From an uncultured Eubacterium sp. (GTDB lineage Bacteria > Bacillota > Clostridia > Oscillospirales > CAG-272): a stretch of 64,000 bases of DNA. Below are positions 32,088-39,535 of the stretch, piece after piece. The notes below the pieces were generated by a model that saw only the letters and a list, made by a program, of their open reading frames with translations, was not told the DNA's origin and searched no databases. Within the stretch, counting starts at the first letter, position 1, and every line of letters starts with the position of its first letter. The translations under genes and the position numbers were made by a program. The DNA lies in the NCBI GenBank assembly GCA_900544285.1, contig UQUT01000001.1:1-64000 (forward strand), in the 5' to 3' direction.

Positions 32088-32258
32088 TTATTTATTTTTA
32101 CGACTTTCGTCGTGTTTGACGGGAAAATACTCACGTACCCATTTATCAACATCGTTCATAAGACAGTCAAAACGATATTGTATAAGTTCGGGCAAAATCC
32201 GAAGATAAACCTCATAAGTAACCGAAGAAACAACTTTCGCTATAGTTTCATAGTCCAT
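32088..32258 (-). CDS. Small phage protein, unknown
   Basis: 56 residues from the ATG at 32258; the longer frame upstream lies inside the previous gene, and AAAGGT precedes this start. Its start overlaps the previous stop by 11 bases. A helical, mildly acidic N-terminal part (YETIAKVVSSVTYEVYLRILPEL) is followed by a polar end (FPVKHDESRKNK). No family was recognised. Confidence 0.5.
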   Translation of the reverse strand: MDYETIAKVVSSVTYEVYLRILPELIQYRFDCLMNDVDKWVREYFPVKHDESRKNK

Positions 32259-32502
32259 CACAATGACCATACCTTTCAAACATAAGGTCACGTTGATATG
32301 AAAGTTCATTCTCGGCATACTCTTCATCAGAGCAAGGACATCCGGTATATGGGTCATCATTCAAACCATACTGCTCATAAAAATTCTTCCACGTTTTAAG
32401 AACTTCGTCCATACCATTTGCAAACATAAAACCTGTAAGAATTTCAGCAGCAACTTCTTGCATAATCCGCCAAGTACGCGCGGAGGGTTTACGTTTTGTC
32501 AT
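32248..32502 (-). CDS. Small phage protein, unknown
   Basis: 84 residues from the ATG at 32502 (AGGTG upstream; a GTG at 32511 is possible). A basic start (MTKRKPSARTW) and an acidic C-terminal half with CPCSDEEYAENE and a final HCDGL. It overlaps its neighbours on both sides, as expected in a compact phage operon. Unknown function. Confidence 0.55.
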   Translation of the reverse strand: MTKRKPSARTWRIMQEVAAEILTGFMFANGMDEVLKTWKNFYEQYGLNDDPYTGCPCSDEEYAENELSYQRDLMFERYGHCDGL

Positions 32503-32851
32503 TCTTTTCACCTGCTTTCTTGCCGTACAGCTTGTCTATGATAAAAAAGACGCCATCCAATACCGCTTTAGCAAGTTTATCCTGCACGGACAAGTTAGCA
32601 AGAACAGATGAGACTTTGAAGGACATTTCAAGCACTTCAACTGGGACAACCTCGTCATCGGGCAGATAAAGTACATCTCTACCGATATCCTCATATTTTG
32701 CAAGACGGTCGGCAAGAACACGTTCACAATTGCAATCATCATCATTCCACGAAGGGCAACAATTATCATCGCAAGCAAGAGAATAAAAGGTATTAGGCTT
32801 AAACATTTTCGTAAGGCGTTTTTCGTTCTTGATTTCGTTCATATTTTTCAT
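32489..32851 (-). CDS. Small cysteine-containing phage protein, unknown
   Basis: 120 residues; GAGAGGG stands upstream. The first 50 residues hold a cysteine cluster (ACDDNCCPSWNDDDCNCERV) that could bind metal, followed by a helical region (LEMSFKVSSVLANLSVQ) and a basic end. The cluster with ADRLAKYEDIG resembles short phage and plasmid proteins of Firmicutes that I cannot name. It lies between rep and the late genes. Confidence 0.55.
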   Translation of the reverse strand: MKNMNEIKNEKRLTKMFKPNTFYSLACDDNCCPSWNDDDCNCERVLADRLAKYEDIGRDVLYLPDDEVVPVEVLEMSFKVSSVLANLSVQDKLAKAVLDGVFFIIDKLYGKKAGEKNDKT

Positions 32852-32854
32852 TTT

Positions 32855-33079
32855 TCATACCCTCTCTTTATGTGTTATTATCATTTGTGCGTACTTTCTG
32901 TACGCTTCTTCTTTGTCGCTGTATATTGCTGTTTCGCCGAGCAATCTTCCCTTGTCTTCCCAAACTATGAACATATCTAAATCCGGTATAAGTCCGAGAT
33001 TTAATGTGTAATCGCGGTAAGATTTAGAGACGAGAGGGATTGTCGATATGATTTGCACATTTTCATAATCGATTTTCAT
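32855..33079 (-). CDS. Small phage protein downstream of rep, unknown
   Basis: 74 residues; AAGGAG precedes the ATG. A compact alpha/beta protein (ENVQIISTIPLVSK; DMFIVWEDKGRLLGETAIYS) without a known family. It begins 14 bases after the rep stop, so it is likely co-expressed with rep and may assist replication or copy control. Confidence 0.55.
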   Translation of the reverse strand: MKIDYENVQIISTIPLVSKSYRDYTLNLGLIPDLDMFIVWEDKGRLLGETAIYSDKEEAYRKYAQMIITHKERV

Positions 33080-33093
33080 TTTTGTACTCCTTT

Positions 33094-34095
33094 TCAGAAT
33101 GGTAATTCATCGTCATTTGATATTTCGGTAAACAAGATAGGCTTTGTAGGACTTCGAGCTCTCGCAAACTCAAGCTCGCACCGGGGTTGTCCGCTATCGT
33201 CGTAGTAGTATTTGATAACCTGATTTATACGACGGCGGAAAGCCTTATCCTGTTCATACAATATCGGTTTCCAAGGATCGTCATATTGCCTGTCAAGGGG
33301 CTTGTTGCTTATGATATACACTTGCGAGTAACAAGCCCACTTGTTGTTATATCTGCATGGAAGCTGTACGGGATATATGTCTAAAAGCGTGAGCATAAGC
33401 TCAATTTTAATTTGCGAATTAAACTCATCAAAGACCATAACAGGTTCGTAATTATAGTTGTCAAATGGGTGTTCGTAATCAGTAACTCTGTACACCTCGC
33501 TAAACTTGTATGTATCATATATTGACCTCGTCTTTCCTGCTCCACTTGCACCGTATATGTACGTTACATTGAGGTTGTCGCGGAGCTTTTCGCCGTATGT
33601 TTTTTTAATATAAGTTTCGCGAAGTTTACGGATATACGCCATACAATGGGCACTTTGTGGGTACTTGATAAGTACCTCTTCTTCGGACGCTCCGGCGAGC
33701 ACTTCATCAGCGATGTTCTGTAAGTCGGTGCGTTTGCCTTGATTGTCTTCAAGCTCTATTTCGCCATTCTGAATACGTATACCCTGATAGGTATTGTCCT
33801 CTTTAGTGCAGTACTCATAGGCTTGCTTTTTAGTGCCTTGACGTTTTTCTATGTGCACGCCTTTTTTATCAAAGGCTCGTCTAAGCGTATCAAATGATAT
33901 CGGAAAACTATTTTCAATGTAAACTTGCCAGTGAAGATAATGCTTTCCGGTCGTCTCGTTGACTTCCTCGCCTTCTTCAAGCTGTCCGACGTATGTATAA
34001 TTCTTCAATCGCTCCTGCACTTCGTCTTGACTGTAGCCGTCGCTATCTACGTCGGCAGGGATAGTCAGAACATACGAGCGTGACGCTTTCGACAC
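33094..34095 (-). CDS. rep: CRESS-type replication initiator (HUH endonuclease plus SF3 helicase)
   Basis: 333 residues from the GTG at 34095; the ATG 15 bases upstream sits directly on its GGAG. Motif I is RSYVLTIP (6-13). Motif II is HYLHWQVYIE (H52, H55). Motif III is YCTK with the presumed nicking Y95 and K98. The superfamily-3 helicase follows: Walker A GASGAGKT (182-189), Walker B VMVFDEF (219-225) and motif C VYIISN with N264. This architecture is that of circo/gemini-type Reps and their bacterial-plasmid relatives, not the gpII or RstA type usual in filamentous phages. It would nick the origin and unwind for rolling-circle replication. Its 5' end is preceded by two T-run hairpins. Confidence 0.85.
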   Translation of the reverse strand: MSKASRSYVLTIPADVDSDGYSQDEVQERLKNYTYVGQLEEGEEVNETTGKHYLHWQVYIENSFPISFDTLRRAFDKKGVHIEKRQGTKKQAYEYCTKEDNTYQGIRIQNGEIELEDNQGKRTDLQNIADEVLAGASEEEVLIKYPQSAHCMAYIRKLRETYIKKTYGEKLRDNLNVTYIYGASGAGKTRSIYDTYKFSEVYRVTDYEHPFDNYNYEPVMVFDEFNSQIKIELMLTLLDIYPVQLPCRYNNKWACYSQVYIISNKPLDRQYDDPWKPILYEQDKAFRRRINQVIKYYYDDSGQPRCELEFARARSPTKPILFTEISNDDELPF

Positions 34096-34131
34096 AAAAA
34101 AACACCTCATCTCCGTTTGGAGTACAAGGTG
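34096..34131 (-). promoter_or_regulatory. Attenuator hairpin at the rep start
   Basis: On the minus strand CACCT and CTCC (34131-34119) pair with GGAG and AGGTG (34114-34103), directly followed by seven T residues and the GTG start of rep. It has terminator form, and the paired GGAG/AGG is also the ribosome site, so the hairpin could block both elongation and initiation. Confidence 0.6.
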
Positions 34132-34141
34132 TGACGGAAAT

Positions 34142-34170
34142 AAAAAAACACGGCTACATTGTAACCGTGT
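34142..34170 (-). terminator. Upstream leader terminator of rep
   Basis: On the minus strand ACACGG...CCGTGT with an inner TAC/GTA stem is followed by seven T residues, 47 bases before rep. It would stop transcripts entering from attR, or act as a first attenuator in the circular form. Confidence 0.65.
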
Positions 34171-34217
34171 CGCACTTCCCTATTACATTGTTGAGGGCAA
34201 AAACAAACTATATAGAT

Positions 34218-34242
34218 TTTGTATTTTGTATAATTGCCTGTA
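34218..34242. repeat. Right attachment repeat (attR)
   Basis: 25 bp identical to 25924-25948. The sequence to its right is not unrelated host DNA but carries a second copy of the prophage small RNA, so this repeat may separate the intact element from an older remnant. Confidence 0.8.
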
Positions 34243-34356
34243 CGAGCTTATATACCCTCCAAGGTGTCCCGTACAGTCAATTACTGTCTCCGTAGTACCG
34301 CTCCTTCTCTGCGTCCTCTGTCTCTTCGTTGTAAAAAATCAAAAATGGTTTTAGTA

Positions 34357-34385
34357 TTGACTTTTGGATTTTTTTGTGATATCAT
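34357..34385 (+). promoter_or_regulatory. Promoter of small RNA copy 2
   Basis: TTGACT (34357-34362), 17 bases, TATCAT (34380-34385); identical to the copy 1 promoter, including the spacer. Confidence 0.8.
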
Positions 34386-34390
34386 TTTAA

Positions 34391-34470
34391 CGAAGCAAGG
34401 CAAGGAGCTTTTTTCGGTCTCTTTCTGCTTCGTGAACACGTTCTTTATTCAGGTGGAGCGTGTTCTTTTT
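34391..34470 (+). ncRNA. Structured small RNA, copy 2 (outside the prophage)
   Basis: About 80 nt. Stem 1 ACGAAGCA (34390-34397) with TGCTTCGT (34426-34433), the exposed GGCAAGGAGC and the terminator stem GAACACGTTC/GAGCGTGTTC (one pair now G-T) are retained, while the loops have diverged from copy 1. The adjacent convergent ORF is shortened. Retention of the RNA beside a decayed gene would fit an RNA with a protective or regulatory role. Confidence 0.65.
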
Positions 34471-34570
34471 ATTTGCGAAGGGTTTTGATATATTTGCGAA
34501 TGTATTCTGCAACATACGCTTTTATACTGATATGAATAATTTTCTTTTCCACGCTCTTCCCTCTTGACAT
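34469..34570 (-). pseudogene. Truncated relative of the 39-residue protein gene
   Basis: 33 codons, convergent with small RNA copy 2. The C-terminal VAEYIRKYIKTLRK resembles VRYIRKIAKNLK of the 39-residue protein, but the hydrophobic N-terminus is replaced and neither a ribosome site nor the consensus promoter is present; the 5' part overlaps a plus-strand promoter copied from 29190. It is probably the product of a deletion that fused two distant prophage segments. Confidence 0.5.
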
Positions 34571-34592
34571 TGAGCTTTTTATTTGATAGAAT
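34564..34592 (+). promoter_or_regulatory. Promoter duplicated from the prophage
   Basis: TTGACA (34564-34569), 17 bases, TAGAAT (34587-34592). The 56 bases 34559-34614 match 29185-29240 with few differences. Confidence 0.75.
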
Positions 34593-34645
34593 TTTTGTAA
34601 TGTTTTGTTAATCATTCCCAATAAGGAAAAAGGAGAGCATAGATA

Positions 34646-34735
34646 ATGGATGCAACAGAAATATTGGCTTTGATTCAAGTTTTTATTTCGGCAATAATCC
34701 TGATAGCCGTTTTATACGTGATACCGTCTTTGTAA
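34646..34735 (+). CDS. 29-residue hydrophobic peptide
   Basis: AAAGGAGAG lies about 10 bases before the ATG, with a good promoter at 34564. The peptide is almost entirely one membrane helix (LALIQVFISAIILIAVLYVI) after an acidic start (MDATE). Such peptides are common as type I toxins, holin-like toxins or phage membrane peptides. The leader is shared with the gene at 29268, whose product is also a single-span membrane protein, but the coding parts are not alike. It is too short for the usual gene callers. Confidence 0.5.
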   Translation: MDATEILALIQVFISAIILIAVLYVIPSL

Positions 34736-34884
34736 TATTGGGGATTATTGCATATCGCCTGCATTACCGAAATCGAAGCTAAAGTCATTCTAAGAAGCAA
34801 CGATTTTGTTAAATCCGTTATAATGAACACACTTCCCTTTGCAAGCCCAAAAGAACGCGTCTCGTGTTCAAAAAGAGGTGTATT

Positions 34885-35658
34885 ATGGTAGTTATATTTA
34901 TAATAATTATTGCTGCATTGGCTGTATACGCATATGAGTGTACCGGCGGACGTCAACTGCGCATGGATTCAAAAGAATACAAGGGGTTATCGGGCGAAAA
35001 AAGAACGATTGGCTATATAAAATCCGTGACAGACAAAGACATGATACTGCACGATGTCAGGATAACCGATGAATACGGAAACGACGCACAGATTGATATC
35101 GTAGTGCTGGACAGCACGGGCATATATGTGGTTGAGGTCAAAAACCTTGCTGATAACGCCAAAATTTATCTCACAAACAGCAAAGACTGTAAACTCTATT
35201 ACAGAGTAAAATACAAGCCGTCTCAACAAAAGATGATGTACAACCCGATATGGCAGAATCGAACGCACATAAAGCGGCTTTCAAATTATCTTAAATTACC
35301 GCAGGATTATTTCGTCAATATAGTTTCAATAGCGGGTGGCGAATACATAGATTACGAAACACAGCGCGACGTAATGATAACATATTCCGAGCATATATCA
35401 AGCATGCTGTATAATGAAATGAACAGGCGAAGATACATGCTTGATCCTGCCTCCATAGTCAATATACGCCGTGCACTCAAGCCTGAAATGCAGGCACAGA
35501 TCGAGCGCGCCGCTGAATTGAAGAGGCAACGTGAAATAAAGCGTGCAGAAAGGCAAAAGAAATTCGATGAACTGAAGCAGAAGGTTGTAACTTATATTAA
35601 AAAGCAAGCGCAATTCATAAAGAATATGTTCAGAAAAAATGAAGATGAAAAAGAATAA
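34885..35658 (+). CDS. NERD-domain protein with N-terminal membrane anchor
   Basis: 257 residues from the ATG at 34885 (AAAGAGGTG upstream). A membrane helix at residues 2-17 (VVIFIIIIAALAVYAY) is followed by a NERD (nuclease-related) domain with KSVTDKDMILHDVRITDEYGNDAQIDIVVLDSTGIYVVEVKN, in which the D and the EVK correspond to the nuclease core, and a lysine/arginine-rich coiled tail (ELKRQREIKRAERQKKFDELK). NERD proteins are thought to process or bind nucleic acid; many are membrane-linked, and their role is unsettled. It is monocistronic, ending at a bidirectional terminator. Confidence 0.82.
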   Translation: MVVIFIIIIAALAVYAYECTGGRQLRMDSKEYKGLSGEKRTIGYIKSVTDKDMILHDVRITDEYGNDAQIDIVVLDSTGIYVVEVKNLADNAKIYLTNSKDCKLYYRVKYKPSQQKMMYNPIWQNRTHIKRLSNYLKLPQDYFVNIVSIAGGEYIDYETQRDVMITYSEHISSMLYNEMNRRRYMLDPASIVNIRRALKPEMQAQIERAAELKRQREIKRAERQKKFDELKQKVVTYIKKQAQFIKNMFRKNEDEKE

Positions 35659-35705
35659 ATAATCCAAACAGAAATATTTCTGAGCGGATAAACAATGCAA
35701 AAGTA

Positions 35706-35735
35706 AAAAAACAGTGCCACCCGGCACTGTTTTTG
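35706..35735 (+). terminator. Bidirectional terminator between the NERD and MATE genes
   Basis: AAAACAGTGCC pairs with GGCACTGTTTT across ACCC, with A residues before and T residues after; the two genes converge here. Confidence 0.85.
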
Positions 35736-35768
35736 TTTGTTGATCATCAAAATCCCATATTATAAAGT

Positions 35769-37229
35769 TCAGAGCTGACGATATTTCTTTTTGAGTATAT
35801 ATTTTATAAAAGGAAGAAGTAATAAAGTTGAAGCGCACAACCATGCGCCGGGATCTCCGAAACAGACTGCGGCAAAAGCCAAAGATGAAGCCGTGTCGTT
35901 TATAGGCGCACCGTTTATGATACGTGGCAAGCACGAACATATGAGAACGCGTGCTGTCAGCTCGGCGATTCCCGCTCCGAGCACGTATCCCGGCAGAAAT
36001 ATTCCCTGGACCGCACTTCTGACAACAATCAAAAATCCAAGCACCGCGTAAAAGGCGATATCAACATAGATAAATATATTTCCGAAACGTATCGTCTCTG
36101 CGGATACCTTGTCCGCGCTCATAAAGATATATTGATATGCGCCGTTTATTGAAAGCAGAAGTCCCGATACAAGACATATGACAAACACAATCAGCATAAT
36201 AAGAACGGTTTGCACTGTTCCCTTTTTAATTCTGTCATAATTTTGCCTTCCGTAATTTTGTGCGTTGAAGCCGAGTATTGCAGAGCCGAGACCGTTGTAG
36301 GCTGCCATGAGAAAGTTTATCAGCTTGTTTGCCGCGCCGAATCCGTTCTGCGCCGGCGTTCCAAGGACCATCTCGCCTGTCGACATTATATCAAATTCCA
36401 CAACAGCCGCCTGCATGACAATTATTCCGATTGCAAGAACGGAAAATTGCAGTCCAAGCGGTATTCCCTGCTTCAGGTGCATGAAGAAAGTAGTTTTGTC
36501 AACTTTGAAATCGGATATATGAAGTCGAAGCTCTTTATATTTTATAAATGTATATGCGGAGCAAGCGATAACGCTTATAAACTGCGCGAGCACAGTTGCA
36601 ATCGCGGCGCCGGATGGCCCCATTTTAAATGTTGAAAGAAAAACTATATCCAAAACCACGTTCAGCGCGGTTGAAATTATAAGAAAAACAAGTGGAGTTA
36701 CGGAGTCTCCGTAAGCCCTCAGTATACCGCAGACGAAGTTATATCCCATCTGGGCGATTATACCTATGAATATGACAAAGCAATAGCTGTATGCGGCGTC
36801 ATAGACAGCTTTGTTTGTTTCGGTTACGTTGATTATTCCTAGAAGTTGCGGAAGCAGAGCGATTGAAACAACCGTCAGCAGCAGTGAAATCGCGACGGAA
36901 AGATATATCTGTGCAGCAAATGATTTTCTGACGCCGCGGGCGTCATTCTGCCCTACAAATCTTGCCGTCACGACGGAAAACCCCGCCGTACATCCGAAGG
37001 CAAACTGAAGAAATATAAATGTGAGCGGGAATGTATCGTTTACGCCTGCGACCTCGGAAGAGGTCAGCACCTGACCACAGATTATGGCATCCGTAAGCAC
37101 ATAGATCTGCTGAAGAAAATACGATATTATTATCGGCGCGGAATATTTGAGTATAACCTTCCACGGTGTCCCTTCGGTGAGGTCAACGGGACGTGAAAGC
37201 TGTGCAAAAAAGCTGTTTTTCTTCGCCAT
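35769..37229 (-). CDS. MATE family exporter
   Basis: 486 residues with 12 hydrophobic segments. The N-terminal region LSRPVDLTEGTPWKVILKYSAPIIISYFLQQIYVLTD and VTARFVGQND are typical of the multidrug/oligosaccharidyl-lipid MATE family, which exports cationic compounds with Na+ or H+. It has the internal duplication of two six-helix halves. No regulator is adjacent and the substrate cannot be told. It ends at the terminator shared with the NERD gene. Confidence 0.88.
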   Translation of the reverse strand: MAKKNSFFAQLSRPVDLTEGTPWKVILKYSAPIIISYFLQQIYVLTDAIICGQVLTSSEVAGVNDTFPLTFIFLQFAFGCTAGFSVVTARFVGQNDARGVRKSFAAQIYLSVAISLLLTVVSIALLPQLLGIINVTETNKAVYDAAYSYCFVIFIGIIAQMGYNFVCGILRAYGDSVTPLVFLIISTALNVVLDIVFLSTFKMGPSGAAIATVLAQFISVIACSAYTFIKYKELRLHISDFKVDKTTFFMHLKQGIPLGLQFSVLAIGIIVMQAAVVEFDIMSTGEMVLGTPAQNGFGAANKLINFLMAAYNGLGSAILGFNAQNYGRQNYDRIKKGTVQTVLIMLIVFVICLVSGLLLSINGAYQYIFMSADKVSAETIRFGNIFIYVDIAFYAVLGFLIVVRSAVQGIFLPGYVLGAGIAELTARVLICSCLPRIINGAPINDTASSLAFAAVCFGDPGAWLCASTLLLLPFIKYILKKKYRQL

Positions 37230-37359
37230 AAGAGAATACCTCCGAAAAATCTTTTCACATTATATAATCTTTTATAAAAAAGTCAATAGGGTTATGAAGA
37301 TTTTACTTTTTGTACACAATTGGGCTTGAAAAATGCGCCCGGCAGCAAGAGTCCGAAAA

Positions 37360-37393
37360 TAAAAAACGCTTGATTACGGCAAAAAATCAAGCG
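37360..37393 (-). terminator. Terminator after the DUF2500 gene
   Basis: On the minus strand CGCTTGATT pairs with AATCAAGCG and is followed by six T residues. Confidence 0.8.
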
Positions 37394-37420
37394 GCTGTAA
37401 TAATTTATTGAGTGAACAAA

Positions 37421-37780
37421 TCATCTTTCAAAACTTATATATCTTGTTCCCTGAAAAGTAAGTTTTCCAGAATCTCCTTCCAGAATAATTCCGTATTCTT
37501 CCCTGCTGACTTCAAGCGCAATTCTGTCGCCGCTTTCAACCTGAAATGTCACATAATAATTTGATGATGCGGAGCGTATTGCGGTCTTCGGGTTATCATA
37601 ATAAGTGATGTCCTTTCTCTTGTCAACCACTGTGGCATATACTGTAAGTCTTGGAGAGTCATTATTCTTTTTCCATTGCTTTATTGTTCTTGCGAAAGAA
37701 AGAATAAACATAACTATAACAATTGTAAAAACAATGGAAAACATCACTCCGAACATTCCGAATCCGAATCCAAAATCCAT
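37421..37780 (-). CDS. DUF2500 membrane protein
   Basis: 119 residues. A glycine/phenylalanine-rich start is followed by one membrane helix (VMFSIVFTIVIVMFILSFA), then the DUF2500 domain: YATVVDKRKDI, NYYVTFQVESGDRIALEVSREEYG, EGDSGKLTFQGTRYISFER. These short OB-like domains are of unknown function and are widespread in Firmicutes and enterics. It is a single gene on the minus strand with its own terminator. Family call good, no role inferred. Confidence 0.85.
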   Translation of the reverse strand: MDFGFGFGMFGVMFSIVFTIVIVMFILSFARTIKQWKKNNDSPRLTVYATVVDKRKDITYYDNPKTAIRSASSNYYVTFQVESGDRIALEVSREEYGIILEGDSGKLTFQGTRYISFER

Positions 37781-37930
37781 ATTTGCCTCCGTGCAGATAA
37801 TTTTATATTGTGACCGTGAAAAGTCTGCAATCTTTCTTGATTATCGGTAATTATTATAGCAAAAACCAGACTGTTTTTCAATACCCTTTTTGGTCTTTGG
37901 GGATAATTTTCAAGTTTTTTTCTTCATCTA

Positions 37931-37959
37931 TTTACAAAAGCGTATTTTCATAGTATAAT
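37931..37959 (+). promoter_or_regulatory. Promoter of the PfkB-like gene, ruvX and glyS
   Basis: TTTACA (37931-37936), 17 bases, TATAAT (37954-37959). Transcription should begin near 37966, which excludes the in-frame codon at 37963 as start. Confidence 0.75.
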
Positions 37960-37995
37960 AAGTTGTATTATTTTATGCAAAGGACGGTGCTTGAT

Positions 37996-39102
37996 TTGAA
38001 CACTGATTCAAAAAGAAAAGTTCTTATTATAGGCGAAAGCTATATGAACCTTGAAATGGAAACAGACAGTCTGCTTAAAAACGGAAATATAACGCATGGC
38101 GGAAAATATGGCTTTCATCCTTACGGAATGACGGCTGCCGCCGCGGTTACCGTCGGTAAAATGGGCGGAAAATGCGTGCTTTGCTCAAAGCTCGCAAAGG
38201 ATTCAAACGGAAACAGACTTAAAGAATATTATGAGAAGAACGGTCTCGATACCGATATGATAACATTTCCCGAAGGCGCTCAGACGGGCTTTGCCGTAAC
38301 GCTTTACGGAAAAAACAGCGAAACCGAGCATTATGTTTCAAAGGGTGCAAACGGACGCTTTACGAAAAAAGACATAGACGAGGCTTTCGGCACTTGTCCA
38401 GATGTTTTTCTCGTCCCGCAGGAAGAGCTCGTCTGTGCCGAGACGGATGAAGACAAGCCTGCTTTACAGACACAGAAAAGTGATGAACCCGTCGACGAAA
38501 ACGCTTCGAGCGATGAACCGGCACAGGAAAAAGAAAAAGGCGAGGAAGAATCTCATTCCGCGGTAACCGATCCGCGCGGAAGAGATACACTTGCGCTCTA
38601 CGCCTGCAACGCGGCAATGGAAAGAGGAGTTGACATGATAGTCGACTATAATTCGGCTGCATCCGCCCTTCCCCTCTCGGATTTCAAGGGTATAAAGGCG
38701 TTTATAATCTCCGATGAAACACTTTCAAAGATGACTGGATTTTATCTCACCTCGGAGGACAGAATCGTCCGCGCTCTCATATCCCTCAAATCCAAGATAC
38801 CCTCAAAATATTATATAATCCAGGTCGGAAACGACACGTCCCTTGTTTATGACGGTAACTCTTATCAGAAAATTACGCTCCCCACTCCGGACGGCGTTTC
38901 CGAAGGCAAAATGAATCCAACATATGTCGGCGCGTTTATTGCCGAATACCTTGAAACGAAGAACATTATCCGTGCATGCACATGCGCCGGAGTAACAAGC
39001 CTTCTGACAAAAGCTCATGACGGCGTTCTCGAAAAGGTGCCGTCGAAGAGAGAGGTTGAAGAATACATCTCTCAAAAAGGAATAAATACACGTGTATGGT
39101 GA
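37996..39102 (+). CDS. PfkB-fold protein lacking the catalytic Asp
   Basis: 368 residues from the TTG at 37996 (AAGGACGG 8 bases upstream). The N-terminal half is clearly ribokinase-like: VLIIGESYMNLEM, HPYGMTAAAAVTVGKMGGKCVLCSKLAKDSNG and GLDTD. Residues about 150-190 are an acidic low-complexity insert (SDEPVDENASSDEPAQEKEKGEEE). In the C-terminal signature, where active PfkB kinases have D-T-T-G-A-G-D, this protein reads MNPTYVGAF (306-314), so the catalytic base is glycine (G312). It is therefore probably a pseudokinase or sugar/nucleoside-binding protein. It overlaps ruvX by 7 bases, forming an operon with ruvX and glyS. Confidence 0.75.
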   Translation: MNTDSKRKVLIIGESYMNLEMETDSLLKNGNITHGGKYGFHPYGMTAAAAVTVGKMGGKCVLCSKLAKDSNGNRLKEYYEKNGLDTDMITFPEGAQTGFAVTLYGKNSETEHYVSKGANGRFTKKDIDEAFGTCPDVFLVPQEELVCAETDEDKPALQTQKSDEPVDENASSDEPAQEKEKGEEESHSAVTDPRGRDTLALYACNAAMERGVDMIVDYNSAASALPLSDFKGIKAFIISDETLSKMTGFYLTSEDRIVRALISLKSKIPSKYYIIQVGNDTSLVYDGNSYQKITLPTPDGVSEGKMNPTYVGAFIAEYLETKNIIRACTCAGVTSLLTKAHDGVLEKVPSKREVEEYISQKGINTRVW

Positions 39103-39515
39103 AGCTTCTCGGAATAGATTACGGCGACGCTCGCACGGGTCTTGCTTATTCGGATGATCTCGGACTGATCGCCATCGGCGCGGGGTGTGTGAAAAGCTAT
39201 AACCCCGAAAAAGCGGCAGATGAGATAGTCAAAAAAGCAAAGGACTGGAACATCGGGCTTATGGTTCTCGGCAAGCCCATAAACATGAACGGGACAGAAG
39301 GCCCGCGGGCGCAGGCTTGCAAGGATTTTGCGCAAATGCTTATGGCGCGTACGGATATTCCCGTCGTTATGATTGACGAAAGGCGAACCACCGTGCAAGC
39401 GCATGAAATACTGACAGAAACAGGCGTTTTCGGTAAAAAACGCAAGGGCGTTGTCGATTCTCTTGCGGCAGAAATCATTCTGCAAACATATATGGATAAA
39501 CAGAAAAATATTTAA
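39096..39515 (+). CDS. ruvX: YqgF/RuvX, pre-16S rRNA nuclease or Holliday resolvase-like
   Basis: 139 residues with an RNase H fold. LLGIDYGDARTGLAYSD supplies the first catalytic Asp; GKPINMNGTEGPRAQ, VVMIDERRTT (Glu) and GVVDSLAAEIILQTYM (final Asp) complete the site. The family is involved in 16S rRNA 5' maturation and was earlier called a Holliday junction resolvase. It overlaps the PfkB-like gene and is followed 20 bases later by glyS. Confidence 0.93.
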   Translation: MVKLLGIDYGDARTGLAYSDDLGLIAIGAGCVKSYNPEKAADEIVKKAKDWNIGLMVLGKPINMNGTEGPRAQACKDFAQMLMARTDIPVVMIDERRTTVQAHEILTETGVFGKKRKGVVDSLAAEIILQTYMDKQKNI

Positions 39516-39535
39516 TTGCAAAGGATATAAATGCT

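Larger units (their letters stand above)
25924..34242. mobile_element. Inovirus-like prophage with a CRESS-type Rep
   Basis: An 8.3-kb unit between two identical 25-bp direct repeats. Nearly all genes lie on the minus strand in the order rep, five small early genes, a candidate ssDNA-binding protein, major coat protein, terminator, pIII-like protein, second exported protein, two small membrane proteins, Zot-like ATPase and a membrane DUF3850 protein. This is the filamentous-phage order (replication, coat, adsorption, assembly). The 1-kb left end is non-coding and full of hairpins. No integrase or transposase is present, so integration probably uses a host recombinase. The circular genome would be about 8294 bp, a normal inovirus size. 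Confidence 0.85.

Noticed and set aside
34675..34956. Minus-strand open frame opposite the NERD gene start
   Set aside because: No ribosome site and it overlaps the well-supported 29-residue peptide and NERD starts.
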